Counted from the stretch's first letter, positions 50,500 through 59,302 are shown. The stretch: DNA of 64,000 nt from Mycosynbacter sp964593465 (GCA_964593465.1 CAZQJY010000001.1:1-64000), one strand, 5' to 3'. Made by a program: numbers and translations. Notes: generated from the sequence alone by a model not told the origin.

Positions 50500-53036
50500 T
50501 ACAAAGCTCCCCAATTATCACCCACGCTCACATCCACTTTCAGCTTTACAGGCAATTCTGGTGCGATGGATTCCATGGTGGATTGCAAAATCTCGCCGAT
50601 TTTTTCGGCCGTTTCTTTTGGTGTTTCGACCAAGATGCTGTCATGGATTTGCAAAATTTGCATGCCATCACTACCGAGTTTTTTCTCCACAGCAAGCATG
50701 GCGAGCTTCATCAAGTCCGCTTCGGTACCCTGAATCGGCATATTTGCGGCGGCCCGTTTGGCACTTTCGCGTACCATGAAATTGCTACTCTTGACGTCTG
50801 GCGTGGGGCGACGGCGGCCGAAATACGTCTCTACGTAGCCTTCGTTTTCGGCTTGCGCGAGCGTTGCATCTATAAATGCACGGATAGGCCCCCGAATTTC
50901 AAAATAATGATCGATAAACCGTTTGGCCTCGCCAAATCCCATACCTGTGGCAGCAGCAAGGCCATGCGGGCTCATGCCATACAGTACGCCAAAGTTAATC
51001 ACCTTGGCATCGCGGCGCTGATCTTTTGTCACCTCTTCCATGGGGATACTGTAGACCTCCGATGCCGTCTTGGTATGGATATCGACATCGCTATTGAAAT
51101 CTTCGGTAAGTTCTTTGTCGCCAGCCAATACTGCCGCGAGTCGCAGCTCAAACTGGCTATAATCCGCACTCACCAGTACATTGCCCGGCTCCGCCACAAA
51201 GGCCGTGCGGATGGTGCGCCCAAGTTCACTGCGGATCGGGATGTTCTGTAGATTTGGTGCGGTGCTACTCAGCCGACCTGTCGCCGCCACATCTTGGTTA
51301 AAAGTTGTATGCAACCTACCGTTTGCATCGGCAAGTTCTGGCAGCGCATCGACATAGGTGTTTTTGAGCTTGGCAAGTTCACGTGTGCGCTCAATCAGCT
51401 CGATAATTGGATGCTGCCCGCGTAATTTATCCAGCGTTTTTTGATCGGTGCTGTAGCCAGTTTTGCCACGTTTGATGCCTGTTGTTGGCAGCTGCAACTT
51501 TGTAAACAATACTTCGCCAAGCTGCGCGGGTGAACCAATATTAAATTCATAACCGACAAGTGAATAAATTTCTTGTTGCAACTTCTCGTACTCAGCACCG
51601 AGTTCGCCGCTCATGTCGTGCAGCCGCGCTATGTCGATTTTGACACCGCGTCGTTCAATATCAAACAACAATCGCACGAGCGGAAAATCGAACCGCTCGG
51701 CAATATCGGCTACTTTCGGCTTGTAGCCAAACGCCTCAACCTGTGTATGATACACACTCCACAATGCCGCCGCCACCTCACCTGCATTATCCATATCGAC
51801 GTCCGCACCAAGTAGCGCAGACAAGCTACGATCTCGTTGCAACGGGTCGAGCAAAAACGCCGCCTGGCGGATATCGTAGACCTCGTCTATCGCTGTAGCA
51901 ATTCCTGCATCGGCTAGTTCGTGCAGCGTTTTTTTGACATCGTAACCAACGACGCGCGCCATACCCAGCAATTTCCACGTTGCGTCTGACACATCAGCAA
52001 TTGGCGCCGTCATCACTCGTGACTCATCCAGCGACAGCCATACACTACCCTCATGTACATGCAGGACGACTCGCTCATCGATAGAAATCTCATCTGTCCA
52101 CGGCACAATTTTGAGTGAATCAATTTTGTGTTCAACATACAATCCACCCTGTGGCACCACATCTTGCATGTGCGCAGGCAAGCGACCAACAAGCGAGTTA
52201 AACTCAAGCTTTTTGAGCAGATCCACGAGTCGCGGAATATCCAAATCATGTACATCCATATCGTCGAGATCAAGTGGCGTGGGTGCGTCTGTCCATATCG
52301 CAGCGACTTCTTTACTGAGATAGGCAGACTCTTTGCCGGCCTCCAGCTTCTTAGCAAGTGTTGGCTTGATATCGCCAATGTGCATGTAAATATCATCGAG
52401 ATCTTTGTACTCAGCAAGCAACGTTGATGCGGCTTTTGGCCCAACACCCGGGACACCTGGAATATTATCAGAGCTATCCCCTACGAGCGCCTTGTAATCT
52501 ACAAACCGCTCTACTTCGATACCGTATTTTTCTTCAAAATGCTCTGGATCATACAGCTCAATGTTTGCCAGGCCTTTTTTCATCGCATAGACATGTACCA
52601 GCGGGTTCACCAACTGCAGCATATCCAGGTCACTCGTCACGAGACACGTCTCGATACCCTCGGCAGCCGCGAGCACTGCAAACGTACCCATGATGTCATC
52701 AGCTTCGTAGTCATCAGCTTCGTAGAGCGGCCAACCAAATGCCTCGCACATTTCGTGCAAAATCGGAATTTGGTCAAAGAAATCTTGCGGTGGCGTCTTG
52801 CGCCCTGCTTTGTACGTTGGCAAAATTTCTTTGCGCCTGCGTATGCTCGTGCCTTTTTTATCCCACGCTACCGCCACATAATCCGGCTCTAGTTTTTTGA
52901 TAATCTCAATAGCCAAGCTTGCAAATCCAAACACACCACCCGTCGGTGCACCGTCTTTGGTGCTCAGCCCCGGCATGGCAAAATAGCCCCGATAAAAAAT
53001 TGATTTCCCGTCTATCACTACTAGCCGTTTTGTCAT
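50499..53036 (-). CDS. polA: DNA polymerase I
   Basis: Repair and Okazaki-fragment polymerase; 845 residues. N-terminal 5'-3' exonuclease (about 1-290: IDGKSIFYRGYFAM, YEADDIMG, VTSDLDMLQL, LVGDSSDNIPGVPGVGPK). The middle domain (about 300-450) lacks the acidic residues of the 3'-5' exonuclease, so proofreading is probably absent. Polymerase domain: SADYSQFELRLAAVLAGD, RRDAKVINFGVLYGM, and LQIHDSILVE, where Ser replaces the usual Glu of HDE. TACACT with extended TGC lies 6 nt before ATG (leaderless). Confidence 0.95.
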   Translation of the reverse strand: MTKRLVVIDGKSIFYRGYFAMPGLSTKDGAPTGGVFGFASLAIEIIKKLEPDYVAVAWDKKGTSIRRRKEILPTYKAGRKTPPQDFFDQIPILHEMCEAFGWPLYEADDYEADDIMGTFAVLAAAEGIETCLVTSDLDMLQLVNPLVHVYAMKKGLANIELYDPEHFEEKYGIEVERFVDYKALVGDSSDNIPGVPGVGPKAASTLLAEYKDLDDIYMHIGDIKPTLAKKLEAGKESAYLSKEVAAIWTDAPTPLDLDDMDVHDLDIPRLVDLLKKLEFNSLVGRLPAHMQDVVPQGGLYVEHKIDSLKIVPWTDEISIDERVVLHVHEGSVWLSLDESRVMTAPIADVSDATWKLLGMARVVGYDVKKTLHELADAGIATAIDEVYDIRQAAFLLDPLQRDRSLSALLGADVDMDNAGEVAAALWSVYHTQVEAFGYKPKVADIAERFDFPLVRLLFDIERRGVKIDIARLHDMSGELGAEYEKLQQEIYSLVGYEFNIGSPAQLGEVLFTKLQLPTTGIKRGKTGYSTDQKTLDKLRGQHPIIELIERTRELAKLKNTYVDALPELADANGRLHTTFNQDVAATGRLSSTAPNLQNIPIRSELGRTIRTAFVAEPGNVLVSADYSQFELRLAAVLAGDKELTEDFNSDVDIHTKTASEVYSIPMEEVTKDQRRDAKVINFGVLYGMSPHGLAAATGMGFGEAKRFIDHYFEIRGPIRAFIDATLAQAENEGYVETYFGRRRPTPDVKSSNFMVRESAKRAAANMPIQGTEADLMKLAMLAVEKKLGSDGMQILQIHDSILVETPKETAEKIGEILQSTMESIAPELPVKLKVDVSVGDNWGAL

Positions 53037-53042
53037 ACTACT

Positions 53043-53051
53043 AGTGTAGCA
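53043..53051 (-). promoter_or_regulatory. Extended -10 of the polA operon
   Basis: Minus-strand TGCTACACT at 53043-53051, 6 nt before the polA ATG, predicting a leaderless polA-NUDIX-HAD-dut message. Confidence 0.5.
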
Positions 53052-53069
53052 TGTACCTACACCATACTA

Positions 53070-53327
53070 CTAAGAAGCCAGGCCGCCCACACCTCGACGG
53101 CGCAGCTCTTTTCGCTGTTCTGGTGTTAATCCACCCCACACGCCAAAATCAATATTGTGTTCAAGCGCATGCGATAGACACGCTGCCTTTATGGCACAGC
53201 TACCGCATATCGGCACAAGTTCTTTTTTGGCTCGTACCTCAAACTGCCTGTGTGTTTCTCCGTCACGCTCTTGCTGAAAAAAGTCCATACCTTCGCAAGC
53301 AGCTCGACCTTCTTTGAATAAATTCAT
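53070..53327 (-). CDS. WhiB-like (Wbl) iron-sulfur protein
   Basis: An 85-residue protein with four cysteines spaced C11-x29-C41-x2-C44-x5-C50, exactly the Wbl pattern for a 4Fe-4S cluster. AACEGMDFFQQ resembles the AACxGxDxxxFF start, and GVWGGLTPEQRKELRRR is the Wbl turn followed by a basic helix. Wbl proteins bind sigma factor region 4 and regulate transcription in response to redox or NO; in this organism that would be the RpoD at 54621-55706. The family is typical of Actinobacteria and their phages. ATG 53327 is chosen; TATTAT lies 6 nt upstream. Confidence 0.87.
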   Translation of the reverse strand: MNLFKEGRAACEGMDFFQQERDGETHRQFEVRAKKELVPICGSCAIKAACLSHALEHNIDFGVWGGLTPEQRKELRRRGVGGLAS

Positions 53328-53374
53328 GTTCTTATAATAACCAAGTAGTGCCCGATACAAAAGCATATCCATTT

Positions 53375-53383
53375 TGTTATAAT
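53375..53383 (+). promoter_or_regulatory. Extended -10 of the P-loop kinase gene
   Basis: TGTTATAAT at 53375-53383 ends 7 nt before ATG 53391, with no ribosome site between. Predicted leaderless start. Confidence 0.6.
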
Positions 53384-53390
53384 ACATAAC

Positions 53391-53966
53391 ATGAGCGATC
53401 ACCGCGACATCAAAATCATCTCCTTTGTAGGTCTAGTAGGTGCCGGCAAGACAACTGCTGCCGAGTACATGGCTGCTCGTGGCATCCCAAAAGTTTCGTT
53501 TGGTGACATCATACGTCAAAGTATGATACGTGCCGACATCGAGCCCACACCAGAAAAAGAGCGAGCATTCATCTCGCAACTATTATCGCAAGGTCATGCC
53601 AAATTCATTAAACAGCACACTCTACCGCATTTCCACAAGCTTATCGACGCAGGCCAACGTCGTATCATCACCGACGGCTCTAGCTCGCTAGAAGAATACC
53701 GTGCTCTATTGAGTACATTCCCTGGCAGCGTAACCACCGTCGCTATCGTCGCACCAAAACGTACTCGCTACAGCCGACTCGAAAAGCGTCCGAACAACCC
53801 CCTCACCCGCACCGAAGCCACCACACGCGACATCGCAGAGGCCGAATACGAACACAAGGCTGCGCCAATTGCGCTTGCTGATCACTATATTGTCAACGAC
53901 AATAGCAGAGATGTCTTCTACGAACGACTCGACAGGCTTGTACAAGAACTACGATTCACTCGATAA
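53391..53966 (+). CDS. P-loop nucleotide kinase-like protein (dephospho-CoA kinase/NMP kinase type)
   Basis: A 191-residue P-loop protein: FVGLVGAGKTTAAEYMAARG (Walker A), VSFGDIIRQSMI, a lid-like helix (LEKRPNNPLTRTEATTRDI) and LADHYIVNDN at the end, a layout shared with dephospho-CoA kinase and AAA_18 proteins. It is not a clear orthologue of either. The adjacent convergent gene encodes a similar protein, so they may be paralogues. Confidence 0.72.
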   Translation: MSDHRDIKIISFVGLVGAGKTTAAEYMAARGIPKVSFGDIIRQSMIRADIEPTPEKERAFISQLLSQGHAKFIKQHTLPHFHKLIDAGQRRIITDGSSSLEEYRALLSTFPGSVTTVAIVAPKRTRYSRLEKRPNNPLTRTEATTRDIAEAEYEHKAAPIALADHYIVNDNSRDVFYERLDRLVQELRFTR

Positions 53967-54557
53967 CTAATCGTGTAACTCAAAAAGTTCAATCACATGA
54001 GAGTCAAAGTGACTCTCATCTTCAAAGCTATTATCAACCTTTACATCTGCCATCTCACGCACACCTGCCATATTAAGCGCCGATCCGTCATCATCAACCG
54101 GCGGTGTCATCTCTGCATCTTCATCAGCGCACCATTGCTCAAAGCTCGCTGCATCTTCCGCGCGTCCACGATGCGCTGCTTGTATACGATCAAACCTCAC
54201 TCGCCTATCGGCATCGAGCCATAGCACCATGCCACCATGCTCCTGAATCACTTTTGTCTCGGCCGGGCGACGAATGCTACCTATTGCAAGACCCTTGTAG
54301 TCAAACGATTCTTTTTCGTTTTGATACTTCATAATCGTACGTAGCGTCAAATACTCTGCGCCGTGTTCGCGATGCCACCGACTACTCAGCCCGCGCAAAT
54401 TCTCACGCGTATGTTCCAGCCCAAGCACGTCGAGCTCTGCTCGCAGCGTATCACTCAGACTAGTAAACTTATATCCGTAATTGGTAAGCAAATGCCCCGT
54501 TGTATCCTTGCCAGCACCGCTCGTGCCGGCTATGCCGATGATTTCTGGTAGTTTCAT
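53967..54557 (-). CDS. P-loop nucleotide kinase-like protein
   Basis: A 196-residue protein with GIAGTSGAGKDTTGHLLTNYG (Walker A), FTSLSDTLRAEL, SIRRPAETKVIQEHGGMVLWLDAD and VKVDNSFEDESHFDSHV. It resembles dephospho-CoA kinase-like and dNMP kinase-like proteins, with Asp instead of Thr after the P-loop Lys. TATACT with extended TGT lies 8 nt before the ATG. Its 3' end carries a perfect 10-bp inverted repeat at 53997-54019. It abuts the convergent kinase gene with no gap. Confidence 0.72.
   Translation of the reverse strand: MKLPEIIGIAGTSGAGKDTTGHLLTNYGYKFTSLSDTLRAELDVLGLEHTRENLRGLSSRWHREHGAEYLTLRTIMKYQNEKESFDYKGLAIGSIRRPAETKVIQEHGGMVLWLDADRRVRFDRIQAAHRGRAEDAASFEQWCADEDAEMTPPVDDDGSALNMAGVREMADVKVDNSFEDESHFDSHVIELFELHD
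53997..54019. repeat. Inverted repeat inside the 3' end of the kinase-like gene
   Basis: Arms ATGAGAGTCA and TGACTCTCAT are perfect 10-bp complements around a 3-nt loop, encoding DESHFDS on the minus strand. There is no T-run after it. It may stabilise the convergent mRNA ends or be a protein site. Confidence 0.5.
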
Positions 54558-54575
54558 TACTTACCAGTATAACAA

Positions 54576-54599
54576 AAACTCCCAGACACCTGGGAGTTT
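54576..54599 (-). terminator. Terminator after rpoD
   Basis: Arms AAACTCCCAG (54576-54585) and CTGGGAGTTT (54590-54599) with a 4-nt loop; on the minus strand it is followed by TTGTTAT, 22 nt after the rpoD stop. Confidence 0.9.
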
Positions 54600-54620
54600 A
54601 AGATACTAACCATAGCGATA

Positions 54621-55706
54621 TTAGCCTAGGTATTCGTGCAACTTCTTGGCATCCTTGTGCTTACGCAGCTTAGCCAGCGCCTTCGCCTCAATCTGGCGGA
54701 TGCGCTCGCGAGTAACAGCAAATTCTTGTCCCACTTCTTCGAGTGTGTGACTTTTGCCGTTTTCTAGGCCAAAGCGCATTTTAACGATTTTCTGCTCGCG
54801 CTCACTCAGTGTCGAAAGTACTGACTGTACTTGCTCCTTAAGCAATTGCTCACTAGCAGATACTTCTGGTGTCTTAGTATCTTCGTCTTCGATGAAGTCG
54901 CCAAGCACACTGTCTTCGTCGTCGCCGTCGCGACCCACGCCAGCATCAAGCGAGTGGATATCCTGCTTGATCTTCATCACGTATTCAATCTTCTCTGGCT
55001 CCATCTCGAGCTCTTTGGACAGCTCTTCCATGGTTGGCTCGCGGTTGAGCTCTTGTGTCATGCGGCGCTGGGTGCGGAGCAATTTGTTGATTGTCTCTAC
55101 CATGTGGACAGGAATACGAATCACACGAGCTTGGTCGGCGATGGCGCGAGTGATAGCCTGGCGAATCCACCACGTTGCATAGGTACTAAACTTAAAGCCC
55201 TTGTCTGGATCGAACTTCTCGACTGCGCGTAGGAGGCCTGTGTTGCCCTCTTGGATCAGGTCGAGAAAGTCGAGCCCGCGTCCACTGTAGCGTTTGGCGA
55301 TAGACACCACCAGTCGCATATTGGCTTCGGCCATCTTGTCTTTTGGCTTGCTCAGTTTGACAGCACGAGATTTGAGCTTACTGCGCTCCACTGATGTCAA
55401 CTCAGCCTCTTCATCTGCTAGCTTTTCTTGAATTTCTGCCAGCTCGTCGCGATTAGCTACAATTTCTTGTGCAAGTGCCAACTCTTCCTCAGCGTTGAGT
55501 AGTGGAATCTTACCAATCTCACGGAGATACAGACGTACTGAGTCGTCGCTCACGTCGTCAAGATATTGACCATTGAGCGTCTCTTCGTCCATCTCCTCTT
55601 CGTCGGCTAGATCGTCAACGTTTGGCTCTTCGAAGTCACTAATTGGCGCACCGCCGCTAGCGTCTACTACTTCGTCTTCAGCAGGTTTTGCGATATCATC
55701 GCTCAT
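54621..55706 (-). CDS. rpoD: Primary sigma factor (sigma-70)
   Basis: A 361-residue housekeeping sigma. It has an acidic N-terminal stretch in place of full region 1.1, region 1.2 DSVRLYLREIGKIPLLN, regions 2.1-2.4 (ANMRLVVSIAKRYSGRGL, FKFSTYATWWIRQAITRAI), region 3 and region 4.2 HTLEEVGQEFAVTRERIRQIEAKAL. The conserved region 2.4 fits the TATAAT/TATACT -10 elements in this window. It overlaps dnaG by 4 nt (ATGA), part of a dnaG-rpoD operon as in many bacteria. Confidence 0.96.
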   Translation of the reverse strand: MSDDIAKPAEDEVVDASGGAPISDFEEPNVDDLADEEEMDEETLNGQYLDDVSDDSVRLYLREIGKIPLLNAEEELALAQEIVANRDELAEIQEKLADEEAELTSVERSKLKSRAVKLSKPKDKMAEANMRLVVSIAKRYSGRGLDFLDLIQEGNTGLLRAVEKFDPDKGFKFSTYATWWIRQAITRAIADQARVIRIPVHMVETINKLLRTQRRMTQELNREPTMEELSKELEMEPEKIEYVMKIKQDIHSLDAGVGRDGDDEDSVLGDFIEDEDTKTPEVSASEQLLKEQVQSVLSTLSEREQKIVKMRFGLENGKSHTLEEVGQEFAVTRERIRQIEAKALAKLRKHKDAKKLHEYLG

Positions 55707-57439
55707 GAATGAATTTCCTTGTTTAGAGTTTGGATTGCTTGCATCAACTCACGCACTTTCGCGTCGTCACCTGTTGTTTCAGCGTCACGAAGCTGTTCTG
55801 TGAGTTGCTGTTTTTGTTGTTTCTTGTGTTCATCCTTTATGCGGCGGAGCAAGCGCGCGGCTTCGTGGAACTTATCTGTATCTGTCCACCCGGCGTATCG
55901 TGCATCGGCCCTCAATAGTAATATTTTTACATAGTCATCGTATTTTTGCAACTCCTTGGGCGTATCGCTTACCGTTGCTTCCGCGGATTGCAAATAGCGA
56001 GCTACCGCTTGGCGCGCCTCACTCACAAACAACTCAGGCGATGTCTCCACAAACAGTTCTCGTACCGTATCGTCGACTAGCCCAAGTGCCAGCACACTGT
56101 CGTGATGCGTGTGTTGCTGATCATCATTTGATTCAGGTTGATGTACAACTTTTTTATACGCTTTCTTTACCTCTGTACCAGTAGCCATTTTTGTGCGTAG
56201 TGTTGCAAGCGTAGTGTTACTAATTTCGGCAATTTTTTGCAGGTAATGCTCCTGCTCTACTGGGTCTTTGAGCGCCTTCGTCACATCAAGTGCAGCAGTG
56301 GTAAATGCACGTTTGCCCGCTGCTGTAGTTACATCATGACGTGACTGATACTGACGCAAAATCCAGTCTACTACTGGCTCAGCATTATCAATCGCTGCTT
56401 GCCACAAAGCCACATTTTGCTGGATCAATTCATCTGGATCTTTGGCACCATCGGGCAAGCTCACGATTGTCAGACTCACGCCTGCATCCTCGGCTATTGG
56501 TATAGCACGTTCAGTTGCCGCGACACCTGCTTTGTCACCATCAAAACTCAGACGAATGTTACCCGTAAGCCGCCCGAGCGCCTTGAGGTGGTGCAGCGTC
56601 ATAGCCGTACCGGCCGTCGCCACCACTTGCCGCACGCCTGCCTGCCAGCTACTCACCACGTCCAGATTTCCCTCCACCACCACGGCATAATCTGTTGTAC
56701 GGATTGCTTCTTTTGCTTGACTGAGGCCAAATACATGCCAACTTTTGTCGTATAACAGTGTGGCTGGCGTATTGAGGTACTTCGGTGCATTTGGGTCGTC
56801 GCGAATGATACGGCCAGTAAAACCAATCACCCTACCCGAGCCGTCCATGAGCGGCACCATCATGCGGCCTTTGAACAAATCACCACCAAACCGATTGGTG
56901 AGCCCCGCGTCCTTGAGCTCTTGACGAGCAAAGCCTTTGCTCGTAAGGAATTTCACCAACGCATCACCACTTTCTGGCGCGTAGCCTAATCGAAACGCCT
57001 CGGCTGTTTCGCGCGAGATGGCACGTTTTTTGAAAATGTACTCTAGCGCATGCTTATTGCGCATCATGCTATGCTGGAAATATTTGGCCGCTAACTCATT
57101 GGCTTCACCTAGTCGCTTTTTCTTGGCTGCAATACTGCGCGCTTGAGCATTTTGATACAGACTCAGGTCGACATTTGCCTTACGCGCCAAATGCTCTAGT
57201 GCCTGGCGAAAGTCCATACCCTCTACTTCCATCACAAAACTGAACACATCACCGCCCTTGTTGCTAGAAAAATCATGCCAAATATTTTTCTCTGGACTCA
57301 CAAAAAAGCTTGGCGTCCGCTCACCGCTAAAAGGGCTCAATCCCTTGAAATTGCGCCCTGCCCGCTTGAGCTCCACATACTCGCCTACCACATCTTCGAT
57401 GGCCAGCCTAGCTCGTACTTCTTCCTTAGCATCCTGCAT
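55703..57439 (-). CDS. dnaG: DNA primase
   Basis: Makes RNA primers for replication; 578 residues. The N-terminal zinc-ribbon region keeps its shape (GRNFKGLSPFSGERTPSFFV, GGDVFSFVMEVEG) but has lost all four zinc ligands: Ser35, Ser38 and FSSN where CxxH and CxxC would be. The TOPRIM domain follows with VVVEGNLDVVSSWQAG and LSFDGDKAGVAA, and a C-terminal helical part (about 430-578) that would contact DnaB. TATACT with extended TGG lies 8 nt before ATG. Confidence 0.95.
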   Translation of the reverse strand: MQDAKEEVRARLAIEDVVGEYVELKRAGRNFKGLSPFSGERTPSFFVSPEKNIWHDFSSNKGGDVFSFVMEVEGMDFRQALEHLARKANVDLSLYQNAQARSIAAKKKRLGEANELAAKYFQHSMMRNKHALEYIFKKRAISRETAEAFRLGYAPESGDALVKFLTSKGFARQELKDAGLTNRFGGDLFKGRMMVPLMDGSGRVIGFTGRIIRDDPNAPKYLNTPATLLYDKSWHVFGLSQAKEAIRTTDYAVVVEGNLDVVSSWQAGVRQVVATAGTAMTLHHLKALGRLTGNIRLSFDGDKAGVAATERAIPIAEDAGVSLTIVSLPDGAKDPDELIQQNVALWQAAIDNAEPVVDWILRQYQSRHDVTTAAGKRAFTTAALDVTKALKDPVEQEHYLQKIAEISNTTLATLRTKMATGTEVKKAYKKVVHQPESNDDQQHTHHDSVLALGLVDDTVRELFVETSPELFVSEARQAVARYLQSAEATVSDTPKELQKYDDYVKILLLRADARYAGWTDTDKFHEAARLLRRIKDEHKKQQKQQLTEQLRDAETTGDDAKVRELMQAIQTLNKEIHS

Positions 57440-57504
57440 TACCTATTAGTATACCACTTTACCCCTTGTCTACCCCTATTGCTTATGGTTAAATAGTAAT
57501 AACT

Positions 57505-58410
57505 ATGGATCCAAACCAAACACCTAACCCAAACCAACCTGGAGCCGTGCCGCCTCAACCGCAGCCATACCCCGGAGCAACGTCCCCACAGCCATATCAG
57601 GCACCCGTACAACAAACTCCTGCCATCCCACCAAATCAGCCAGCTACGCCAGCCTCATGGTATGCGCCGCCCGTCGACCCAAATGCCAACAGACCTGCCG
57701 ACGCAAGCTCTTATATCCAAGCAGCAGGCATACCGCCGCAACAGCCAGGCACTCAACCTACTGCAAACGTCGTACCTGGGCAGATGGTCAATGGCCAGTA
57801 CACTGTCGATCACCTTAGCCAGATTGCGCCTGTCACAACAGCAGGTTCTACCGGTTCTACCTTTCTCAATAAGAAATTCATCTTCCTTGGCATAGGACTC
57901 GCAGTAGCGCTTCTCGCTGCGGCAGCCATACTCTTTATGCAGCCAAAAACAGCCACCAGCAACAAGCCAGTACTTCTCTATACCACTCTCGTAGACATAG
58001 AAAAAACCACCGCAACATCTGGCAAACTACTCAAAAGTAGTAAACTATCCAGTATCAACAGCTCAACGCGTACACACCTGCACAACGCCATTCGGGATAT
58101 GGAAGCACCCCTGACCAACGCTGGCCAGCAGCCATCCAAACTCAAATCAAGCGCTACCAAAGAGCCATATCATGACAAGAAGTTTCTTGAAACTCTAGAC
58201 GATGCGCGCCTCAATGCCAAATACGATCGTACCTATGCCAGTGAAATGGATATTAAACTACAGGCCATCGTCAACACCATGGAAAGCGTGGGCAAGACCA
58301 CTAAATCAAAGTCTATGAAAGAATTCGTCGACAAAAACATCGACAACTTCAAGGCAAGCCAAAAATCTATCACCGAATGGCGTACATCAGACGAAGCAAA
58401 ACGCTACTAA
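57505..58410 (+). CDS. Unknown membrane protein with a proline/glutamine-rich N-terminus
   Basis: A 301-residue protein. Residues 1-110 are low complexity and rich in Pro, Gln and Ala (NPNQPGAVPPQPQPYPGA), predicted cytoplasmic. A membrane helix lies at about 131-150 (LGIGLAVALLAAAAILFM). The remaining 150 residues are extracytoplasmic, helical and Lys-rich. The family is unknown to me. An A/T-rich -10-like TAGTAAT just before ATG suggests a leaderless start. It overlaps the convergent YjbR gene by 4 nt. Confidence 0.62.
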   Translation: MDPNQTPNPNQPGAVPPQPQPYPGATSPQPYQAPVQQTPAIPPNQPATPASWYAPPVDPNANRPADASSYIQAAGIPPQQPGTQPTANVVPGQMVNGQYTVDHLSQIAPVTTAGSTGSTFLNKKFIFLGIGLAVALLAAAAILFMQPKTATSNKPVLLYTTLVDIEKTTATSGKLLKSSKLSSINSSTRTHLHNAIRDMEAPLTNAGQQPSKLKSSATKEPYHDKKFLETLDDARLNAKYDRTYASEMDIKLQAIVNTMESVGKTTKSKSMKEFVDKNIDNFKASQKSITEWRTSDEAKRY

Positions 58411-58754
58411 CTAGCGACCTGATCGCCACTCACTAGCCGGTAGCTCAGTCGCACAAGATCAAACACCTCATCATCCGCTAGCTGCCCGCTACAGATGATA
58501 GTATTCCAGTGTTTTTTATTTAGGTGATATCCCGGCAATACTGTTTCATACTTCTCACGTAGATTCACCGCTAGCACAGGGTCGCATTTCAGGCTCACAC
58601 GCAGCGGATTGCTACCCTCGGCCACAATCGCTACAATCTTGCCTCCAGACTCTTTGTCGCCATATTTATACACCGCCGTGCCCTCGCCAAATGGATAATC
58701 TAACCACACATCGGTAAATTGCAGTATATAGTCTTCAAATTCTTTGTGCGTCAT
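58407..58754 (-). CDS. MmcQ/YjbR-family protein
   Basis: A 115-residue protein of the YjbR/MmcQ family (CyaY-like fold): WLDYPFGEGTAVYKYGD near the N-terminus, RVSLKCDPVLAVNLREKY and the signature PGYHLNKKHWNTI. The family is thought to bind DNA but its role is not settled. Its start overlaps the oligoribonuclease stop by 4 nt. Confidence 0.88.
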   Translation of the reverse strand: MTHKEFEDYILQFTDVWLDYPFGEGTAVYKYGDKESGGKIVAIVAEGSNPLRVSLKCDPVLAVNLREKYETVLPGYHLNKKHWNTIICSGQLADDEVFDLVRLSYRLVSGDQVAS

Positions 58755-59287
58755 GCTTTTACCTTTTTCATATAATATTCCAGTTCCTCGATGCTACCGC
58801 GGATATCTTCAAGTGCACGGTGTTGCTCTGGCTTGGCAAACTTCTTTTTGTATTTGCCTTCCATCACCACCTTCCACGCTGTCACGTCGAGCATACGGTA
58901 GTGCAGACGTGCCGCTAGCCGCGGCCATTCATTGTCGATAAACTTGCGGTCTTGGTGGATTGAATTACCCGCGAGAAGCACTCGCTCTTCGCCTGCAAAA
59001 TGCTCGTCAAGAAACGCGAGCAGCTCATCCTCAACAACCTCTACCTGGCGCCCAGTCTCATTTTGCGCCACCAGTGCGCTGCGTACATCGGCATATTTGT
59101 CCCAAAACTCACCCACCATCCGCGTCGCCACTAGATCATCAGAGACTTTTACCACCGCTTCATATGTGGCAATTTCTTTAAAATTCCAATCTGTTGCTAT
59201 TACGGCCACTTCAAGTATGCGGTCTTTACCAGGGTCAAGCCCCGTCATCTCTAGATCCATCCAGAGCAGTTTTGCTTTTTTTGTCAT
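58751..59287 (-). CDS. orn: Oligoribonuclease
   Basis: DEDDh 3'-5' exonuclease that finishes degradation of 2-5 nt RNAs. The 178 residues show LLWMDLEMTGLDPGKDRILE (DED I), LLAGNSIHQDRKFIDNEWP (III), YRMLDVTAWKVV and HRALEDIRGSIEELEYY (H and last D). Together with RNase J and PNPase it completes RNA turnover. TATACT lies 7 nt before ATG, so the message should be leaderless. Confidence 0.95.
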   Translation of the reverse strand: MTKKAKLLWMDLEMTGLDPGKDRILEVAVIATDWNFKEIATYEAVVKVSDDLVATRMVGEFWDKYADVRSALVAQNETGRQVEVVEDELLAFLDEHFAGEERVLLAGNSIHQDRKFIDNEWPRLAARLHYRMLDVTAWKVVMEGKYKKKFAKPEQHRALEDIRGSIEELEYYMKKVKA

Positions 59288-59294
59288 ATGTACT

Positions 59295-59300
59295 AGTATA
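59295..59300 (-). promoter_or_regulatory. -10 element of orn-yjbR
   Basis: TATACT on the minus strand, 7 nt before the orn ATG and within 10 nt of the helicase stop codon. Confidence 0.5.
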
Positions 59301-59302
59301 CC

